Shown here one piece after another: positions 1 through 9,353 of a stretch of 64,000 bases of DNA. The position numbers were made by a program, and so were the translations under genes. Position 1 is the first letter of the stretch, and the number at the start of each line of letters is the position of its first letter. Source of the stretch: CAYFSS01 sp964345975 (lineage in GTDB: Bacteria; Bacillota; Clostridia; Saccharofermentanales; Fastidiosipilaceae); assembly GCA_964345975.1 (NCBI GenBank), contig CAYFSS010000003.1, forward strand, positions 48,427 to 112,426, written 5' to 3'. Below the pieces are notes generated by a model. The model was not told where the DNA came from and ran no database searches. It saw nothing but the letters and a program-made list of their open reading frames with translations.

Positions 1-1913
1 CAGCTACTCTGGTCGCAGAAGAACTAACGTCAGCCTCAAATACGCTGACGCTCGCGTCTGCTGCGACAGTTGAAACCATGGACTATGTCCTTTCAGCTAA
101 GACCAGCGACCACGAAATCAATGCAAACCTCGTAGACGGATTGCTTGAGCATGATTCGTACGGCCACCTGGTCGGCGCACTCGCTGAGAGTTGGGAACCG
201 AATGAAGATGCAACGGTATGGACATTCCACCTCAAAGAAGATATTTGGTGGATGAACTCCAACCGTGAACCTTATGACACAGTTAAGGCTGATGACTTTG
301 TAACAGGTCTTCGTCATGGTGCTGAGTTTGGTTCAGAGACTTCATGGCTCCTCATGGGTGTCGTTGAAGGTTATTCAGAGTATCTCGCAAGTGATTTCTC
401 CGATGAAGCTTTCGAGTCTGTCGGTGTCAAAGCTATTGATGACCTAACCCTCGAGTACACACTCGAAGTACCGGTTCCTTATTTTGATACGATGACGACT
501 TATACAGTCCTTTATCCGATCAACCGTGAGTTCCTCGAAGGTCGCGGCGAAGGTTGTGTCCTCGGTTCTCCTGATCAAGAAAACTGCGCATTCGGAAACC
601 TTGAGTTCGATAACATCCTCTACAACGGTGGTTTCTATCTCACGAAGAACGACGATAAGTCCGTTATCGAATGGGAAAAGAACGAAGACTATTGGGATGC
701 TGAGAATGTTTACTTTGACACTGTTACCTACATCTATGATGACGGTGCAGATCCTTACTCACTCATCAATGGTTTTGAATCCGGCACATATCCTCAGGCT
801 GCTCTAAGAACAACTTGGGAAGATTATGACAGCTACCTCGAGAAGTACGCCGATAACGCTTACTTCCAGCTTCCTAACAACACGGTATTCGGTGTTGTGT
901 TTAACTTCAATCGTCAGTCGTTCAATGAAACAAACTACGCTGAAGACGAAACACTCCGTCAAAATACTCGTGACGCTGTTCTAAATGAAAACTTCCGTAA
1001 GGCACTCCGTGCTTCATATGACATCGTTGCTGCCCTTGCCGTTTCCGCTCCGGAAGAACTGGCAGAGCAATCAACCCGCCATATCAATAACTTCCCCGGT
1101 GCCGGTACAACCTCAGACGGTCGCCTCTATCATGACCTTGTCAACGCTGCTTACACAGAGATGACAGGTGAAGAAGTTGACCTCAATGATGGTGGTTCAG
1201 TCTGGCTCAGCAAAGAAGATGCTCTTGCGTACATCGAAGCTGCAAAGGAAGACGGAATTGAATTCCCTGTTCACCTCGATATGCTCGTCCCCGAAACTTC
1301 TGACAGTCTCGTAAAGCGTGCACAGTCCATGAAGAAGTCTATTGAAGACAACACGGATGGTCAGATCGTCCTCGAACTCGTCATGCGTAGCATGGATACC
1401 GTTCAGAACATCGCTTACCGTGAAACCGATCCTGCAAAGATGGATTACGATATTTCAACCTTCACCGGTTGGGGTCCTGACTATGGTGATCCTAAGTCCT
1501 TTGTTGATATCTGGTCAGCTACCACCGGTTACTACATGGCTTCTTCCGGTCTCGGTACCACGCTCGTCGATGCAGATGGTGAAGAAGTCATCGTCGATGA
1601 AGAAATCAAAGAGATCGTCGGTCTCATGGAGTACGAACAGTTCTACCGTGAAGCTGATGCAATCACCGATGATATGGATCTTCGCTATGAAACCTTCGCC
1701 AAGGCTGATGCTAAGCTGATCGAGAAAGCATTCTATATCCCGACAAGCCAGCAGACCCGTGGTCAGGTTGTTTCCTACTATGTTCCGTTCTCTAACATCT
1801 ATGCCGACTACGGTGTTTCAGATCTTAAGTTCAAGGGTATCCGTCTCCAAGAAGAGATCGTAACTGTTGAGCAAAGAGATGCAGCAACCGAAGATTGGTA
1901 CAGTAAGCGCTAA
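1..1913 (+). CDS. oppA: oligopeptide ABC transporter substrate-binding protein, 5' end outside window
   Basis: Extracytoplasmic peptide-binding subunit (SBP family 5) that hands peptides to the OppBC channel encoded next door. The frame is open to the left window edge (in frame from base 3), so the signal peptide, lipobox and true start lie upstream; the ATG at 78 is internal. The visible part, about 636 residues, carries family-5 landmarks: an early 'VDGLLE' region, 'YDTVKADDFVTGLRHG', and a late 'DYGDP' segment followed by the 'YYMASSGLG' stretch. Size and context resemble the AmiA/OppA lipoproteins of streptococci. A terminator follows, so oppA is probably made in excess over oppBCDF. The family call is firm; the peptide specificity is unknown. 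Confidence 0.93.
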   Translation, partial: ATLVAEELTSASNTLTLASAATVETMDYVLSAKTSDHEINANLVDGLLEHDSYGHLVGALAESWEPNEDATVWTFHLKEDIWWMNSNREPYDTVKADDFVTGLRHGAEFGSETSWLLMGVVEGYSEYLASDFSDEAFESVGVKAIDDLTLEYTLEVPVPYFDTMTTYTVLYPINREFLEGRGEGCVLGSPDQENCAFGNLEFDNILYNGGFYLTKNDDKSVIEWEKNEDYWDAENVYFDTVTYIYDDGADPYSLINGFESGTYPQAALRTTWEDYDSYLEKYADNAYFQLPNNTVFGVVFNFNRQSFNETNYAEDETLRQNTRDAVLNENFRKALRASYDIVAALAVSAPEELAEQSTRHINNFPGAGTTSDGRLYHDLVNAAYTEMTGEEVDLNDGGSVWLSKEDALAYIEAAKEDGIEFPVHLDMLVPETSDSLVKRAQSMKKSIEDNTDGQIVLELVMRSMDTVQNIAYRETDPAKMDYDISTFTGWGPDYGDPKSFVDIWSATTGYYMASSGLGTTLVDADGEEVIVDEEIKEIVGLMEYEQFYREADAITDDMDLRYETFAKADAKLIEKAFYIPTSQQTRGQVVSYYVPFSNIYADYGVSDLKFKGIRLQEEIVTVEQRDAATEDWYSKR

Positions 1914-1948
1914 TTTCGTTGTAAAAACTTAGCGCGGATTTCAAAAAG

Positions 1949-1980
1949 CGGGGTTGGCGTTTCGCCAGCCCCGTTTCTAT
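1949..1980 (+). terminator. hairpin terminator after oppA
   Basis: An 11-bp stem (1949-1959 pairing with 1963-1973, one G-U pair) with a TTT loop is followed by a short T-rich stretch. It sits 36 bp after the oppA stop and before the oppB ribosome-binding site. It may act as a partial terminator that lowers oppBCDF relative to oppA. Confidence 0.75.
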
Positions 1981-2050
1981 GGTATTTTAGATAGTGATTC
2001 TTTCTTCTAGCTCTATTTTATCCGCGTTGTAGTTGAGGAGTGTTTAGTCT

Positions 2051-3541
2051 ATGGGCAGGTATATTCTTGTAAGAATACTGAAATCGCTTTTGTCCATCGC
2101 AATCGTCGTATCGGTGGTTGTCGTTATGGTGTACAAATTAGTTCCTACGTCGAAAGTTTTTGAGAATGACGAGGGATATCGTAAACTCAAAGCGAATCAG
2201 AAATACGTTTATAGTTTGAGTAAACTCGAGAATCTCGGCTATCTCGACTACCTTACTGCAGGTGAGATGTTTGCGAATGAGTCCGAAGCTTCATTTCAAG
2301 ATCACAGACCCGGTGATGAAGAATACGATCGTGTTCTCCAGGTATACCGTGATAAAGGCTACACAGTCGAAGAATTGACGCAGAACGATGATCTCCGCGG
2401 TACTTGGATTGCCTATCGTTATTACAATGTCTTTGAGCTCATCGGAGGCTTTTTCTCGCGACTCATCGTTATTGATAACCCCAACGCCATTCAGGACCCA
2501 AATAATCCCGATATGGAGAGAGGTTATAGTTGGGAGAAAGATCATAACGGTAATTACGCACTTACCTGTGAAGGTTGCACGAACCTGTACCAGATCTATT
2601 TCAACAATAAATTCCCTTTCATTCACCAGAATGCTGTAAAGCTGTACTTCGGTGAATCTTATCCGACGCATTCCGGTGTCCATACCATGGACGTCATCAG
2701 TCGCGGACAAGGGCGTACAGTACGCGTCGAACAAACGTTCCCAACCGGCGAAGTACTGGAAATTCCTATTGATCAGCACACGCGACAATACAAGTTCCAA
2801 CCGGATCGTTTGGATGTCAATAAGTATGGTGATAGCCATTATGCAACGACAGGAAGTTTCTACGAATCACCCTCAATGATCGGGACCTCGTATATCTTCG
2901 GCATTCTGTCATTGATCTTAGCGTATTTGTTCGCTTTGCCGGCAGGTCTAGCCATGGCGCGTAAGAAGGGTTTGTGGGTCGATAAGATTGGTATTGCATA
3001 CATCAACTTGATCTTGGCGTTGCCATCGCTGGCACTCATCTTCTTCATTAAATATGCAGGCTTTGGTTTCGGACTTCCTGATAAGTTCCCTGAATTGGGT
3101 TTCAATAATATCAAGTCTTATATCATGCCCCTATTGGCTTTAACGATCATGAATACCCCAGGAATTATGATGTGGATCCGTCGCTATATGGTTGACCAAG
3201 AAAGTGCGGACTACGTCAAGTTTGCAAGATCTAAGGGCTTGACCGATAAAGAGATTTCAAAGCGTCATATCCTGAAGAATGCCATTATTCCGATCATTAA
3301 TGGTCTACCGTCATCGGTCATTCTGGCTATTAGTGGAGCTATCGTCACGGAGTCAATGTTTGCCGTTCCGGGCATGGGTAAGATGTTGCCTGATGCGATC
3401 AATGGAGCCAATAACAATATGGTCATTACCCTGACCTTCATCTTTACGTCGCTAGCGGTCTTCTCTGTATTCCTTGGTGACCTACTCATGACCGTCGTCG
3501 ATCCTCGAATCTCGCTTGATATCAAGGAAGGAGTACGCTAA
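2051..3541 (+). CDS. oppB: oligopeptide ABC transporter permease OppB, long AmiC-like form
   Basis: One of two inner-membrane channel subunits of the peptide importer. At 496 residues it is much longer than a standard OppB (about 310). After the first membrane segment (residues ~8-30) there is a large hydrophilic insert (~residues 35-270) with a CxxC pair, then the usual permease core with five membrane helices from ~residue 278. The EAA-type coupling loop is recognisable around 'ARSKGLTDKEISKRHILKNA'. This architecture matches streptococcal AmiC (about 500 residues). Start ATG has GAGGAG at 2035-2040. It is followed after 2 bp by oppC. Confidence 0.93.
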   Translation: MGRYILVRILKSLLSIAIVVSVVVVMVYKLVPTSKVFENDEGYRKLKANQKYVYSLSKLENLGYLDYLTAGEMFANESEASFQDHRPGDEEYDRVLQVYRDKGYTVEELTQNDDLRGTWIAYRYYNVFELIGGFFSRLIVIDNPNAIQDPNNPDMERGYSWEKDHNGNYALTCEGCTNLYQIYFNNKFPFIHQNAVKLYFGESYPTHSGVHTMDVISRGQGRTVRVEQTFPTGEVLEIPIDQHTRQYKFQPDRLDVNKYGDSHYATTGSFYESPSMIGTSYIFGILSLILAYLFALPAGLAMARKKGLWVDKIGIAYINLILALPSLALIFFIKYAGFGFGLPDKFPELGFNNIKSYIMPLLALTIMNTPGIMMWIRRYMVDQESADYVKFARSKGLTDKEISKRHILKNAIIPIINGLPSSVILAISGAIVTESMFAVPGMGKMLPDAINGANNNMVITLTFIFTSLAVFSVFLGDLLMTVVDPRISLDIKEGVR

Positions 3542-3543
3542 AC

Positions 3544-4563
3544 ATGACAAATACGAATTATCCAGGACCTGTGGGGATGCAAGGTGAACCTAAAGGTATC
3601 GTCAAACATGACCCGGCTAATGTCCCTGAAATAGATCCGGCAATCGAAAAAGAAATGTTTGAAGCTGCGGAATTTGATGCTACTGCTTCAGAGCATATAT
3701 CGACTCCCGTGTATTCTTATTGGCAGAGCGTCAGACGCCGCTTCTTCCAGTCTAAAATTGCTATCCTCATGTTGATTGTCTTTGCGGTCATTGTCTTAAT
3801 GTCGCTCATCCATCCTGAGATCTCGGGCTATGATCACATGAATGCGGAACACATTAACGATAAGTCTCAGTGGTTCTTGCGTCCTTCCGTTGACCATCCT
3901 TTCGGGACGGACGATATTGGCCGAGACATGTTCTCACTCGTATGGGCAGGAGCTCGCACCAGTCTCTTTATTTCCTTCACGGCTACGATCATCACCGTCG
4001 TAATCGGTGTTTTGGTAGGTATGTGGTGGGGCTTTTCTAAGCGAGTCGACGCCATCATGATCGAGGTCTACAACGTTGTTTCCAACATACCGTTCACCTT
4101 AATCGTCATGATCTTGAGCTTTGCCCTTGGAGGCGGTGTTTGGCAATTGATCTTTGCCCTATCGTGTACGTCATGGGTAGGAACAGCCTACTTTGTCCGA
4201 GTCCAGGTTATGATCCGTCGCGATCGAGAGTACAACCTAGCTTCGAAGTGTCTTGGATCTTCAAACTGGACAATTATCAAGAACAATATTTTCCCTTATC
4301 TTATCTCCGTCCTTGTCACCGTTATTTCTCGTAATGTCCCGTCCTTTATCTCGTATGAGGTCTTCCTAAGTTTCATCGGTGTTGGACTTTCCGAGAGAAT
4401 TGCTTCCTTGGGTCGCGTGGTTCAAACGAGCTCCAAGCACATGCAGTCTGCGCCATACCTCTTCATCATCCCGCTCACGGTAACTGCGCTTATTTCAATC
4501 TCGCTCTACTTGATTGGTCAGACACTCGCCGATGCAAGTGATCCGCGCAATCACATGCTGTAG
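3544..4563 (+). CDS. oppC: oligopeptide ABC transporter permease OppC
   Basis: Second channel subunit of the peptide importer. It has a ~65-residue hydrophilic N-terminus, a first membrane helix, the conserved 'HPFGTDDIGRDMFS' motif (~residue 118) typical of DppC/OppC proteins, and five further helices. The coupling loop reads around 'LASKCLGSSNWTIIKNNIFPYL', and the protein ends in the usual 'DPRNHML'. Its 339 residues are close to AmiD/OppC length. The ribosome-binding site GGAAGGAG lies inside the end of oppB, which indicates translational coupling. Confidence 0.95.
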   Translation: MTNTNYPGPVGMQGEPKGIVKHDPANVPEIDPAIEKEMFEAAEFDATASEHISTPVYSYWQSVRRRFFQSKIAILMLIVFAVIVLMSLIHPEISGYDHMNAEHINDKSQWFLRPSVDHPFGTDDIGRDMFSLVWAGARTSLFISFTATIITVVIGVLVGMWWGFSKRVDAIMIEVYNVVSNIPFTLIVMILSFALGGGVWQLIFALSCTSWVGTAYFVRVQVMIRRDREYNLASKCLGSSNWTIIKNNIFPYLISVLVTVISRNVPSFISYEVFLSFIGVGLSERIASLGRVVQTSSKHMQSAPYLFIIPLTVTALISISLYLIGQTLADASDPRNHML

Positions 4564-4574
4564 GGAGGACTTCT

Positions 4575-5654
4575 ATGACACAACTCAATCAAGATAAATA
4601 TATTCTTCAAGTTAAAGACCTCGAGGTTAAATTCCAGGTCCGAGACAGGGAGCTTACAGCTATTCGCAATGTTTCCATGGACTTCGAACGCAACAAGGTT
4701 GTTGCTATTGTCGGTGAATCCGGCTCCGGTAAATCAGTCTTTACAAAGACCTTCTCCGGTATGCTCGATAACAATGGTCGAGTATCAAACGGTGAAATCT
4801 GGTTTGAAGGTCAGAACTTAGCTAATCTGAAGCGTAACAAAGATTGGTTACCCATCCGTGGTAAGAAAATTGCAACCATTTTCCAGGACCCGCTGACTTC
4901 ACTGAATCCTGTACGCACCATCGGTTATCAGATATCTGAAGTTATCGTGAAGCACCAAGGCAAGAGCAAGGGTGAAGCGAAAGAAATGGCGATCGACCTC
5001 ATGCGTCGTGTCGGCCTAAGCAAGCCTGAACAACGTTACAATGAGTATCCCTTCCAATATTCCGGCGGTATGCGCCAACGTATTGTCATCGCCATCGCCT
5101 TGGCTTGTCGTCCTAAGATCCTTATTTGTGACGAGCCCACGACTGCGCTTGATGTAACAACGCAGGCTCAAATCATTGCCCTTATCAAGGAACTCGGTGA
5201 AGAGTACGGCTTCACAACGATCTACATCACGCATGACTTGGGAGTTGTTGCGAATGTCGCCGATATTGTAGCCGTCATGTACGGTGGTCAGATCATCGAA
5301 TACGGGACCGTTGAAGAGATCTTCTATGACCCACGACATCCTTATACATGGGGGCTCCTCTCGTCGTTACCTCAACTTGGTAATCCTCACGAGCCGCTGT
5401 ATGCAATTCCGGGTACGCCACCATCTCTGTTTGAGAAGATCTCAGGTGACAGCTTCGCACCCCGAAGTGAGCATGCTTTGAAGATTGACTTCGAAGAGGA
5501 ACCGCCAATGTTCCAAGTCTCCGACACACACTTTGCAAAGACTTGGCTCTTGGATCCGCGTGCACCGAAGGTTGAGAAGCCTGTTATCATCCGTGATCTC
5601 CACGAGAAGTTAAAATATCTGAGTTCGCAGGGAGGAGTTTATAGTGATATCTAA
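4575..5654 (+). CDS. oppD: oligopeptide ABC transporter ATP-binding protein OppD
   Basis: First of two ATPases that power the importer. All motifs are intact: Walker A 'GESGSGKS' (~residue 49), Q-loop 'FQDPLTSLNP', signature 'YSGGMRQR', Walker B 'ILICDEPTTALD' and H-loop 'ITHD'. The C-terminal OppD-type oligopeptide domain includes 'HPYTWGLLSSLP'. Length 359 residues, equal to AmiE-type proteins. It starts 11 bp after oppC with GGGAGGA upstream and overlaps oppF by 11 bp. Confidence 0.96.
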   Translation: MTQLNQDKYILQVKDLEVKFQVRDRELTAIRNVSMDFERNKVVAIVGESGSGKSVFTKTFSGMLDNNGRVSNGEIWFEGQNLANLKRNKDWLPIRGKKIATIFQDPLTSLNPVRTIGYQISEVIVKHQGKSKGEAKEMAIDLMRRVGLSKPEQRYNEYPFQYSGGMRQRIVIAIALACRPKILICDEPTTALDVTTQAQIIALIKELGEEYGFTTIYITHDLGVVANVADIVAVMYGGQIIEYGTVEEIFYDPRHPYTWGLLSSLPQLGNPHEPLYAIPGTPPSLFEKISGDSFAPRSEHALKIDFEEEPPMFQVSDTHFAKTWLLDPRAPKVEKPVIIRDLHEKLKYLSSQGGVYSDI

Positions 5655-6621
5655 GAATGAAGAACGCGAGGTCCTCCTCGAAGTCAATAATCTCAACGTC
5701 ACGTTTGAAGCCGGCAAGAAGATTGTCGAAGCCGTCAAAGATGCCAGCTTCAAGATCTACCGTGGTGAAACGTTCGCCCTCGTCGGTGAATCAGGCTCCG
5801 GTAAGACAACGATTGGGCGGTCGATCATTCGTCTGAATTCAACGCAAGGTGGAGATATCATCTTCAAGGGTAAGAAGATCAACAAGAATCTTTCCAAATC
5901 TGAAGCTCGCCAACTCGTGCGTGAGGTGCAAATGATATTCCAAGATCCTGCTGCTTCACTCAACGAGCGTGTTACGGTTGACCACTGTGTCGCTGAGGGT
6001 ATCGATAATTTCCATCTCTATGAAAACAAGGAGGATCGTGCAAGGAAGGTCGATGAGACCTTGGAGGCAGTGGGTCTTCTCCCGGAGCATAAGTCTCGTT
6101 ATCCTCACGAGTTCTCCGGGGGTCAGCGTCAGCGTATCGGGATCGCTAGGGCGATTATCATGGAACCGGAATTTATCATCGCTGATGAGCCTATTTCCGC
6201 ACTTGATGTTTCCATTCGCGCCCAGGTCATGAACCTCTTGAATACGTTCAAAGAAGAGCGTGGCTTGACCTATCTCTTCATCGCCCATGACCTTTCCGTC
6301 GTGCGTTATTTCTCCGATCGGATCGCTGTTATTCGTGAAGGTGAGATTGTTGAGGTCGCTGAGACCGATGAACTCTTTGCCCATCCACTCCATCCTTATA
6401 CGCTCTCACTCTTGCAGTCAGTCCCGGTTCCGGATCCTCAGATTGAGAAGTCTAAGAGTCTCATTACCTATGAACCGAAGGTCTACGGTCCGAATGAGAC
6501 ATTAGAACTACAGGAAGTCGTCCCGGGTCATTATGTTTATTGCACGAAGGACGAGCTCACTCACTATCATGAGCGCTACGAACGTCTCCAACAATCTCGT
6601 ATTTCTAACCCCATCTATTAG
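5644..6621 (+). CDS. oppF: oligopeptide ABC transporter ATP-binding protein OppF
   Basis: Second ATPase of the importer; pairs with OppD under OppBC. It has Walker A 'GESGSGKT' (~residue 50), 'FQDPAASLNE', signature 'FSGGQRQR', Walker B 'FIIADEPISALD', H-loop 'IAHD' and the C-terminal 'HPYTLSLLQSVP' motif. GTG is the start, chosen because GGGAGGAG stands a few bases upstream at the end of oppD. It is the last gene of the operon and is followed by a strong palindromic terminator. Confidence 0.95.
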   Translation: MISKNEEREVLLEVNNLNVTFEAGKKIVEAVKDASFKIYRGETFALVGESGSGKTTIGRSIIRLNSTQGGDIIFKGKKINKNLSKSEARQLVREVQMIFQDPAASLNERVTVDHCVAEGIDNFHLYENKEDRARKVDETLEAVGLLPEHKSRYPHEFSGGQRQRIGIARAIIMEPEFIIADEPISALDVSIRAQVMNLLNTFKEERGLTYLFIAHDLSVVRYFSDRIAVIREGEIVEVAETDELFAHPLHPYTLSLLQSVPVPDPQIEKSKSLITYEPKVYGPNETLELQEVVPGHYVYCTKDELTHYHERYERLQQSRISNPIY

Positions 6622-6662
6622 TCTCAAAAAGCCCACACAGGTTTAACCCTTTAAGGCAGAAG

Positions 6663-6697
6663 AAAGCTCGTATGCACTGCAGTGCATACGAGCTTTT
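6663..6697. terminator. bidirectional terminator, 34-bp perfect palindrome
   Basis: Bases 6663-6696 form a perfect 17-bp inverted repeat with no spacer, with A-rich and T-rich ends on either side. It lies between convergent genes (oppF on plus and a lipoprotein gene on minus) and can end transcription from both sides. Confidence 0.9.
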
Positions 6698-6717
6698 GTT
6701 AACGAAGGCTGGATTAA

Positions 6718-7203
6718 TTAGCGATTAAGCCCCAACCAGGCTTCTATTCTATTTTGCGAATAGGGGCTTTGAACTTTGATATGCTCAAAACCATCTTCGT
6801 TTGCTCGTAGTACGGCAGGAATCGTCTCCATATCATGCTCGTCGATAAAATCATTTAGATCCTTGTCATCTGCATATGCATAGTAGTCGAGATAGACAAC
6901 GGATAAATCATGCTTATCGATAATCGGGTTAAAGTCTTTCACGAAAGCCCTACAGTACTCGCACGTCTCGCCACCGATGTAGAGATAAAACTCATCACCC
7001 GCTGCTTGCTTATCCTTTGCTTCAGTCAACGTGACCGGTTCCAGGTTTGCGATATCATCACGATAGGCTTTGATTTCAGCAGAGACGTTTTCGTCTCCGG
7101 CTTTTGAATTACTCGCTTCACCTTGTTGCGGGGCACAAGCCGAAATGAGCAGGGTGAAAACTATGAGGAGGGCTAGGAGTCCATAGGAAGTATGTCTACG
7201 CAT
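6718..7203 (-). CDS. thioredoxin-fold lipoprotein
   Basis: Predicted membrane-anchored redox protein. The ATG at 7203 is preferred over the one at 7239 because GAAAGGA lies just upstream and because it begins a classic lipoprotein signal peptide: two Arg, a hydrophobic run and lipobox LISAC (Cys at residue 23). The mature part contains 'GGETCEYCRAF', a CxxC active site in a thioredoxin-like setting, and 'VVYLDYYAY' and 'ETIPAVL', the latter supplying the cis-Pro loop. About 161 residues. It probably acts as a thiol oxidoreductase or bacteriocin-accessory-like disulfide protein at the outer face of the membrane. The substrate is unknown and no redox partner is adjacent. Confidence 0.8.
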   Translation of the reverse strand: MRRHTSYGLLALLIVFTLLISACAPQQGEASNSKAGDENVSAEIKAYRDDIANLEPVTLTEAKDKQAAGDEFYLYIGGETCEYCRAFVKDFNPIIDKHDLSVVYLDYYAYADDKDLNDFIDEHDMETIPAVLRANEDGFEHIKVQSPYSQNRIEAWLGLNR

Positions 7204-7324
7204 ATATAATCCTTTCTTTCCGAAGGGCTTAATGATCAACTCAGTGTAGCACTAGGTTTTAAAGTGCGAAGTTACTTTGACCGACGTTTAAGCGATCTAG
7301 GCAAGAGTCGAAGCTAAGGATCTA

Positions 7325-7897
7325 TTACATCAAGCCTGCAGCAATATCGTCTTGTATCATTTCTATGGTGCGGAACGTTCTAGTCTTGCTAGAGTCGTAT
7401 CGATTCCAATGGATTGCTTCATCGGTATACCAGCTATGAGCCACCGGAACTCTTGCGGGATAACCAAATTCGATGAATACCAGGGGTTGTACATCAGGTG
7501 GGATGGCAAGTATCTCCCGAAATTGTTCTTCATCGTAAGAGGCAATGCAGACGGAGCCCAGCCCCATTTCTACTGCTTGGAGCATCATGTTCTGTGCCGC
7601 CATACCACAATCGATAGACCAGCCTCCGCCTTCCCAAGGGATGTGGTGATAGACGCCGCAAATGACAATCGCTAGCTGAGCATTGTATTGTCCCTGAGAT
7701 GTCGTTGCTTTCACACGTTCTAGGACCGCCGGGTCATCGACCACAATATAAGTCCATGGTTGAAGATTGCAGGCTGATGGCGCAGCCATAGCAGCTCTCA
7801 GAAGCACCTCGACCTTCTCCGGCTCAATGGGTTGCTCGAGAAAATGCCGGACGCTGCGTCTTGCAAGAATCGTTTCAAATACAGGCAGATCTTTCAT
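7325..7897 (-). CDS. nitroreductase family flavoprotein
   Basis: FMN-dependent NAD(P)H oxidoreductase of the nitroreductase superfamily, 190 residues. Diagnostic segments are N-terminal 'ARRSVRHF' (FMN phosphate binding), 'APSACNLQPWTYIVV', a central 'DCGMAAQNMMLQAVEMGLGSVCI' and 'IEFGYPA'. Start ATG has TAGGAG about 7 bp upstream. It is a single gene between two terminators. The physiological substrate cannot be named; the subfamily resembles small FMN reductases common in anaerobes. Confidence 0.9.
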   Translation of the reverse strand: MKDLPVFETILARRSVRHFLEQPIEPEKVEVLLRAAMAAPSACNLQPWTYIVVDDPAVLERVKATTSQGQYNAQLAIVICGVYHHIPWEGGGWSIDCGMAAQNMMLQAVEMGLGSVCIASYDEEQFREILAIPPDVQPLVFIEFGYPARVPVAHSWYTDEAIHWNRYDSSKTRTFRTIEMIQDDIAAGLM

Positions 7898-8035
7898 GGG
7901 GTTACTCCTATATTTACTGACAAATTATCTTAAGAATAGTTCACCATCATTCGTCTTCATCATGTGAGTTTAGAGACGTCCTGTAAATATTCTCTTGTCG
8001 TCATAATTCCATTGGTCTCACAAAGTTTTAGCTAG

Positions 8036-8071
8036 AAAAAACAAAACCCATCGTTCATAAAAACGATGGGT
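8036..8071 (-). terminator. terminator after tRNA-Trp
   Basis: On the minus strand a ~10-bp stem (8062-8071 pairing with 8045-8055) is followed by a T-rich tail. It stands 8 bp beyond the CCA end of tRNA-Trp. Confidence 0.85.
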
Positions 8072-8078
8072 CATACTT

Positions 8079-8154
<76 letters not shown>

Positions 8155-8245
8155 AAATCATTGACCGAATAATTTTCGACTCGGTTCAAAGACTCATGAA
8201 GTGTAGACCAGCTAAGCTCGTCCTGTCAAGTTATCGGCGTGTCTA

Positions 8246-8254
8246 TGCTATTAT
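8246..8254 (+). promoter_or_regulatory. extended -10 promoter for the rnhA operon
   Basis: TGC followed by TATTAT (8249-8254) gives an extended -10 element 30 bp before the rnhA start; no good -35 is visible. It is the only candidate promoter in the gap between the divergent tRNA-Trp and rnhA. Confidence 0.45.
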
Positions 8255-8284
8255 TAGAGACTGTAATTCTAGTGAGGAGAGTCC

Positions 8285-8764
8285 ATGTCAGAAAACACAA
8301 ATGAGCTTGAACTTACGACAAACGAAGATCGTCTCGACCTCTACACGGATGGGGCATGTTCCGGAAATCCGGGTGCCGGAGGCTGGGGCGCTATCCTCGT
8401 TTATCGCGGCGTTGAGAAGGAAATGTCCGGTGGAGAAGCTCATACGACAAATAATCGCATGGAACTCATGGCTGTCATTGAAGGCTTGAAAGCTGTCAAT
8501 CGCCCTCTGCCAATTACGGTCCATACAGATAGTAATTACATTGTTCAAGCGTATACAGATGGTTGGATTAAGAATTGGAAGCGCAATGGTTGGCTCAATG
8601 CTGCCAAGAAACCTGTCAGCAATCGTGATCTTTGGGAAGAACTGGATGCTCTCGTCAACCGTCAACCGCTGAAGTGGATCAAAGTGAAAGGTCATAGCGG
8701 TCATCACTTTAACGAACGGGTCGACGCACTAGCCGTTGCGGAAGCTGCAAAGAGAAAGGTCTAG
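8285..8764 (+). CDS. rnhA: ribonuclease HI
   Basis: Cleaves the RNA strand of RNA-DNA hybrids (Okazaki primers, R-loops). It has the catalytic carboxylates in order: Asp in 'YTDGACSGNPG' (~residue 22), Glu in 'NNRMELMA', Asp in 'HTDSNYIV' and Asp in 'FNERVDALA'. The basic protrusion 'IKNWKRNGWLNAAKK' of E. coli-type RNase HI is present. 159 residues with a short extra N-terminus. GAGGAG lies just upstream. A type-2 enzyme (rnhB) is also encoded at 35.8 kb. Confidence 0.96.
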   Translation: MSENTNELELTTNEDRLDLYTDGACSGNPGAGGWGAILVYRGVEKEMSGGEAHTTNNRMELMAVIEGLKAVNRPLPITVHTDSNYIVQAYTDGWIKNWKRNGWLNAAKKPVSNRDLWEELDALVNRQPLKWIKVKGHSGHHFNERVDALAVAEAAKRKV

Positions 8765-8771
8765 GCTTACG

Positions 8772-9353
8772 ATGGTTCACGATGTCCATGGGGAAGATAT
8801 CCCTGAAACTTTACGCGAAGACATGATCCTTGAAGAGACAATCTATGACGGCCGTGTCATTGAGATTAAGCAGCGTTTAATTCGCCAGCACGATGCACGC
8901 TTCCAATTAAGAGAAGTCGTGAAGCATAACGGCGGGGTTGGAATTCTAGCAATCACGCCCGATGATGAAGTCTTTATGGTTCGTCAATATCGTACGGCTG
9001 CGAATGCCGCCTTGTTAGAGATCCCGGCCGGCAAATTGGAGGTAGGAGAAGATCCTGCAGAATGCGCCGGACGTGAGCTTGAAGAAGAATGTGCAATTAA
9101 GGCTAAATCACTTCATTTGCTTGGTGCTTTCTATCCGACACCCGGATATAGCAGCGAAATGATCCATCTATATTGGACAAATGATTATGTCCAAGGGGAA
9201 CAAAACTTAGACGATGGAGAAGAATTGGAACTCTATCGTATCCCTATCCAAGAGGTTATCGACATGATTCATGAAGGTCAAATTCAAGACGGCAAGACTC
9301 AAGTAGCAATCCTTAAATACGTGCAGATGCACTCGAGGATCAACCATGAGTAA
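8772..9353 (+). CDS. nudF: Nudix hydrolase, ADP-ribose pyrophosphatase type
   Basis: Probably hydrolyses ADP-ribose or related nucleotide sugars. The Nudix box begins at 'GKLEVGEDPAECAG' and continues 'RELEEECA'; the catalytic Arg-Glu and Glu-Glu pairs are kept, but the last conserved Gly is Ala. Upstream 'VRQYRTAANAALLEIPAG' is typical of the ADP-ribose subfamily. ATG 8772 was chosen because a longer reading from TTG 8736 lies inside rnhA and has no ribosome-binding site. 193 residues. The end overlaps ftsK by 8 bp. Confidence 0.9.
   Translation: MVHDVHGEDIPETLREDMILEETIYDGRVIEIKQRLIRQHDARFQLREVVKHNGGVGILAITPDDEVFMVRQYRTAANAALLEIPAGKLEVGEDPAECAGRELEEECAIKAKSLHLLGAFYPTPGYSSEMIHLYWTNDYVQGEQNLDDGEELELYRIPIQEVIDMIHEGQIQDGKTQVAILKYVQMHSRINHE

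Noticed and set aside
2291..2839. 182-codon antisense frame inside oppB
   Set aside because: No ribosome-binding site and fully opposite to a clearly conserved gene; shadow of oppB codon usage.
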